Shown: positions 60,985-64,000 of the stretch, piece after piece
How the letters are laid out: each line of letters begins with the position of its first letter
Position numbering within the stretch: position 1 is the first letter of the stretch
Source of the DNA: Pseudomonadota bacterium
GTDB taxonomy: Bacteria > Pseudomonadota > Alphaproteobacteria > Sphingomonadales > Sphingomonadaceae
Assembly: GCA_039818985.1 (NCBI GenBank)
Contig: JBCBSU010000001.1
Coordinates: forward strand, 1,576,367 to 1,640,366
DNA: 64,000 bases
Reading direction: 5' to 3'
The notes under the pieces: generated by a model
The model's input: only the letters and a program-made list of their open reading frames with translations
What the model was told of the DNA's origin: nothing
Databases searched by the model: none
Program-made: the position numbers and the translations under genes

Positions 60985-62214
60985 GTGAATGGGAAAACCC
61001 GTTACCAGCCCGGTCCGGCACTGCTGGTCACCGCTGCCTTTATCGGTCCCGGTACAGTCACCACTGCGACCCTGGCAGGCAACCAATATGGCTTTGCCCT
61101 TTTATGGGCGCTGCTGTTCGCCACCATCGCCACCATCATCCTGCAGAATATGGCGGGGACAGTCGGCATGGTCCGCGGCCAGGGGCTGGCCGAGGCGATG
61201 CTGGCGACATCGGGTAGCGTCGCAGGGCGTATCATCATCGCGCTGCTGTTGCTGGTGGCACTGGCCGTCGGCAATGCCGCCTATGAAGCAGGCAATATCG
61301 CTGGTGCGGTTATCGGTTTCGACCTGCTTTTCGGTGACGCTGCAACAGACAGGTCGCTATCGGTCGGCCTGATCGCCATTCTGGCAATGATCGCGCTGCT
61401 ATGGCCGGGGCGCAAGGCTTTGATCGGCCTGCTCACGGCACTGGTACTGGTGATGAGCCTCGCTTTCCTTGCAACCGCGATCCTCTCCGGTGTTGATCTG
61501 CAAGCCTTTATCCGCGGTTTCCTACCCGTCATCCCGCAAGGCGGGACACTGACTGCCATCGCCCTGATCGGCACCACTATCGTGCCTTATAACCTGTTTC
61601 TGCATGCGGCACTGGCGCGGCAGCGCTGGCCACAGGCCAACACGGAAGCGCTCTGCGAAATGCGCAACGACACTATCGGCGCGGTGACACTGGGCGGGAT
61701 TGTCTCCATCGCCATATTGTCCACCGCCGCAACCCATTTCGCCGCGCATGGCGTCGCGATTGATGGTCCAGCTGACCTGGCGCTGCAGCTGGAACCGCTG
61801 GCGGGTGCCTATGCCCCTCTGCTGCTCGGCACCGGGTTGTTCGCCGCCGGGCTGACCTCGGCGATCACAGCACCTTTGGCGACCGGAATCATCGTCACCG
61901 AGATCGCTTCCAGCCTGTTTGCACTTTCTGCTGACAAGGCATGGGTCGAGCGGATAGTGGCACTGACTATAGTCTGTATCGGTGCCATTATCGCCATTAG
62001 CGGGACTTCTATCATCGCCATTATCGTCACCGCCCAGGCAGCCAATGGGCTGTTGCTGCCGGTCGTCGCCATCATGCTGTATCGCCTGCATTATCATGGT
62101 CCACAGGCCGTTGCGGGCAAACATGTAACAAGACTTGCAGGATTGCTGGTCATTGTTATAGCGTCGCTTCTCGGGTCGCGACTAATTGCCAGAAGCCTCG
62201 GGATATGGGGATAA
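60985..62214 (+). CDS. Nramp-family transporter with altered metal site
   Basis: The 409-residue inner-membrane protein (GTG start) has about eleven helices with the Nramp fold. The canonical metal-binding DPGN of the first helix is replaced by GPGT (FIGPGTVTTATLAGNQYGFALLWALLFATIATIILQNMAG). The MPH motif of helix 6 is replaced by VPY (IALIGTTIVPYNLFLHAALARQRW). The Asp, Asn and Met ligands of manganese/iron transporters are thus missing, so the substrate may not be Mn or Fe. It is followed 8 bases later by pxpA, suggesting a shared transcript. Confidence 0.85.
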   Translation: MNGKTRYQPGPALLVTAAFIGPGTVTTATLAGNQYGFALLWALLFATIATIILQNMAGTVGMVRGQGLAEAMLATSGSVAGRIIIALLLLVALAVGNAAYEAGNIAGAVIGFDLLFGDAATDRSLSVGLIAILAMIALLWPGRKALIGLLTALVLVMSLAFLATAILSGVDLQAFIRGFLPVIPQGGTLTAIALIGTTIVPYNLFLHAALARQRWPQANTEALCEMRNDTIGAVTLGGIVSIAILSTAATHFAAHGVAIDGPADLALQLEPLAGAYAPLLLGTGLFAAGLTSAITAPLATGIIVTEIASSLFALSADKAWVERIVALTIVCIGAIIAISGTSIIAIIVTAQAANGLLLPVVAIMLYRLHYHGPQAVAGKHVTRLAGLLVIVIASLLGSRLIARSLGIWG

Positions 62215-62221
62215 TGCGGCG

Positions 62222-63004
62222 ATGACAGAATATCGTATCGATCTCAATGCCGATCTTGGCGAAGCGGACAGCGTCGATGCCCTGGTTGCGGACCGGGCGA
62301 TCATGCCGGTTATTTCCAGCTGCAGCATCGCTTGTGGTGGCCATATCGGCAATGCGGCAACCATGCGCACGACATTGCAGCTGGCGGCGCACCATGATGT
62401 CACCGCCGGAGCGCACCCCTCCTACCCCGATCGCGCCAATTTCGGCAGGGTATCGATGGACATGGCGGCACCAGAATTGCGCGACAGCCTGGTCGCACAG
62501 ATAGGCGCTCTCATGAACATTGCCGGAGAACTCGGCATCCGGCTACGCCATATCAAACCGCATGGCGCGCTATATAATGACGCAGCCGGCAACCCGGTGC
62601 TGGCGCAACAACTTATACGCATTTTTTCCGAGGCATTCCCTGACCTTGCGATTGTCGGATTGGCGGGCGGTGCGATGGAACAGGCAGCAGCAACGGCTGG
62701 AAAAGACTATATCCCCGAGGCCTTTGCTGATCGCCGCTACACCGATAACAGCCATTTGCAACCGCGCAGTGAGCCCGGCGCGGTCATCACCGATTGGCAA
62801 GAGCAGGCGGAACAGGCGCTGGCCATCGCGTTGCGGCATCGCGTTGCCAGCAACAGCGGCAGACCCGTTGCCGTCAGGGCGCAGACTCTCTGCCTGCATG
62901 GCGATACACCGGGCGCAGCAGAAAATGCTGCCAAAGTTCGACAGGCACTGGAAGCCAAAGGCGTCACCATCGAAAGCAACGCTCTCAGGAGCCCTGCTCT
63001 ATGA
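62222..63004 (+). CDS. pxpA: 5-Oxoprolinase subunit A
   Basis: The 260-residue LamB/YcsF-family protein: IDLNADLGEADS at the start, MPVISSCSIACGGHIGNAATMRTTLQLAAHHDVTAGAHPSYPDRANFGRVSMD, LRHIKPHGALYNDAA, FADRRYTDNSHLQPRSEPGAVI, QTLCLHGDTPGA. With PxpB and PxpC it forms the ATP-dependent 5-oxoprolinase that turns 5-oxoproline into glutamate. It overlaps pxpB by 4 bases. Confidence 0.93.
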   Translation: MTEYRIDLNADLGEADSVDALVADRAIMPVISSCSIACGGHIGNAATMRTTLQLAAHHDVTAGAHPSYPDRANFGRVSMDMAAPELRDSLVAQIGALMNIAGELGIRLRHIKPHGALYNDAAGNPVLAQQLIRIFSEAFPDLAIVGLAGGAMEQAAATAGKDYIPEAFADRRYTDNSHLQPRSEPGAVITDWQEQAEQALAIALRHRVASNSGRPVAVRAQTLCLHGDTPGAAENAAKVRQALEAKGVTIESNALRSPAL

Positions 63005-63681
63005 CCGCGATGCGCCAGCAAAGGCTGGCCAGCGGCGAAGACTGGTTCGCAATACCGGTCAATGGCTGGCAAGCCATGACCGCGCTGCAATCGGCTGCAA
63101 TCGACCAGGCTTTCTGGGAAGCGGTTGTTGCCGGTCAGTCAATGCTGACTTTGCGCTATGATCCGGCCAAGGTGACTTATAAACAGGCGCGTGCCGCTGC
63201 GCTGGCTTTGGTGGAAAGCAGCGACAGAAAAGCTCCGGATATAGCCGTACAGCATCATAGCCTGCCATTGCACATCGACACCGAGACGGCACCGGACATC
63301 ACCATGGTGACGGAGCAACTCGGTATTGCTCCCCAAGGCCTGGCTGCATGGCTGTCCGACCGGGTCTATCGGGTATCGCTGGCCGGGTTCCAGCCGGGCT
63401 TCGCTTATCTGGAAGATATGGGTGAAGACAGCATTCCCGATCTACCAAGGCTGGCGACCCCGCGCCTCACGGTCGCCGCCGGCAGTTTTGGTTTGCGCGG
63501 ACGACAGGCCTGTCTTTATGCTCATAATGGCCCTGGCGGCTGGCCTATAGTCGGACGCACAAATACGTCACTGTTCACGCCGGACAATCGCCGTTCGCCA
63601 GCGTTGCTCTCCATCGGTGACACCGTAGCCTTCACGATCATCAGCGATGACGATCATGGCAGCGGAGCGACCAATGGCTGA
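63001..63681 (+). CDS. pxpB: 5-Oxoprolinase subunit B
   Basis: The 226-residue KipI-family protein: ATG 63001 overlaps the pxpA stop. The C-terminal cyclophilin-like part shows VYRVSLAGFQPGFAYLEDMGEDSIPDLPRLATPRLTVAAGSFGLRGRQACLYAHNGPGGWPIVGRTNTSLFTPDNRRSPALLSIGDTVAF, the standard PxpB signature. The N-terminal part is less conserved. It pairs with PxpC, whose start lies 8 bases inside its 3' end. Confidence 0.92.
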   Translation: MTAMRQQRLASGEDWFAIPVNGWQAMTALQSAAIDQAFWEAVVAGQSMLTLRYDPAKVTYKQARAAALALVESSDRKAPDIAVQHHSLPLHIDTETAPDITMVTEQLGIAPQGLAAWLSDRVYRVSLAGFQPGFAYLEDMGEDSIPDLPRLATPRLTVAAGSFGLRGRQACLYAHNGPGGWPIVGRTNTSLFTPDNRRSPALLSIGDTVAFTIISDDDHGSGATNG

Positions 63682-64000
63682 AGCGGCACTGGTAATCGAG
63701 GAAGCCGGCCTGGCAATGACGATACAGGGACGGCCATTCCGTACCGCGCGTCATCATGGTGTGCCGCTGGCCGGGCCTGCCGATGCTGTTGCCTGCACCA
63801 TGGCCAATTGGCTGGCCGGGAATCCAGCCGGCAGCCCGGCGCTCGAATGGGCGCTGTCCGGCTTTTCGGGTCACGTCACCATCGATACCGCTCTGGGTAT
63901 CGCTGGTGCTGTCGGCAGCCTAACCATCAGCGGCCAACCCCATAACCCGCATGAGACCGCACTGGTGAAATCGGGTGACCATATCCGCATTACACCGTCA
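63674..64000 (+). CDS. pxpC: 5-Oxoprolinase subunit C, N-terminal part
   Basis: KipA-family protein cut by the window edge after 109 residues. It starts at ATG 63674, overlapping pxpB by 8 bases, and reads LVIEEAGLAMTIQGRPFRTARHHGVPLAGPADAVACTMANWLAGNPAGSPALEWALSGFSGHVTID, matching the PxpC beginning (a-x-x-D-x-G-R-x-G-x-x-x-x-G-x-x-x-x-G-P-x-D-x-x-A), although the usual first Gly-rich stretch is somewhat altered (QGRPFRTARHHG). Confidence 0.85.
   Translation, partial: MAEAALVIEEAGLAMTIQGRPFRTARHHGVPLAGPADAVACTMANWLAGNPAGSPALEWALSGFSGHVTIDTALGIAGAVGSLTISGQPHNPHETALVKSGDHIRITPS

Overview
The window looks like a chromosomal segment of an alphaproteobacterium, most likely a member of the Sphingomonadales. 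The reasons are the moderately high G+C, the permuted two-piece tmRNA with an ANDNEALALAA tag, the order Mth938-secF-secD-yajC, a PepSY/FeuP/FeuQ-type signalling unit, the ilvB-ilvH-ilvC operon and the ccmC-D-E-F-G-H-I run. This assignment rests on gene content and sequence character, not on a database search. Most of the window is core genome. I see no insertion sequence, CRISPR array or complete prophage.

Layout. 1-4.3 kb: end of a membrane protein, tmRNA, mscL, a lemA-TPM-TPM-Nudix operon, and a small complex I accessory subunit. 4.3-8.7 kb: hrpB, an acetyltransferase and a polyprenyl diphosphate synthase on the minus strand, divergent from chorismate mutase. 8.8-12.7 kb: a visibly A/T-richer minus-strand trio (lipoprotein hydrolase, membrane LytTR regulator, S41 peptidase) with a palindrome-rich upstream region. 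12.7-15.4 kb: PepSY protein, response regulator and histidine kinase. 15.4-23.4 kb: ABC-F ATPase, DUF6456/XRE divergent pair, glycosyltransferase, Mth938-secF-secD-yajC and tRNA-Pro. 23.5-25.8 kb: an endolysin-holin pair of the gene-transfer-agent release type, a cysteine-periodic lipoprotein, and an uncharacterised HGHFH protein. 25.9-29.5 kb: tRNA-Arg, DUF1178, nitrilase, grxC, comF and an NDUFAF5-like protein. 29.5-34.1 kb: a SPOR/TPR lipoprotein, a ribbon-helix-helix-like protein, a ParA ATPase and a SEL1/SPOR protein. 34.1-39.4 kb: serB, miaA and the ilv operon. 39.5-44.7 kb: a GGDEF gene broken by one in-frame stop, a large secreted TPR-CHAT protein, and YceI. 44.8-46.4 kb: two secreted YHS-domain proteins flanking a protein with a cysteine at every third residue. 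46.7-57.8 kb: leuA, a nitronate-monooxygenase-like enzyme, kup, the ccm cluster and an amino-acid dehydrogenase. 57.9-64 kb: tRNA-His, gspI-J-K, a 2OG-Fe(II) oxygenase, a non-canonical Nramp protein and pxpA-pxpB-pxpC (the last cut by the window edge).

How the genes work together. Protein export (yajC-secD-secF), c-type cytochrome maturation (ccm), type II secretion pseudopilins and several lipoproteins make the cell envelope the dominant theme. Branched-chain amino-acid biosynthesis is represented by ilvB-ilvH-ilvC and leuA. Three genes in separate places resemble mitochondrial complex I accessory or assembly factors (NDUFS4, NDUFAF3, NDUFAF5).

The strongest candidate for something undescribed is the pair of secreted cysteine-periodic proteins (24756-25043 and 45502-45786). 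One sits between two YHS-domain proteins. The other sits behind a two-turn-phased direct repeat and next to an HGHFH protein. A second candidate is the ParA/RHH/SPOR locus.
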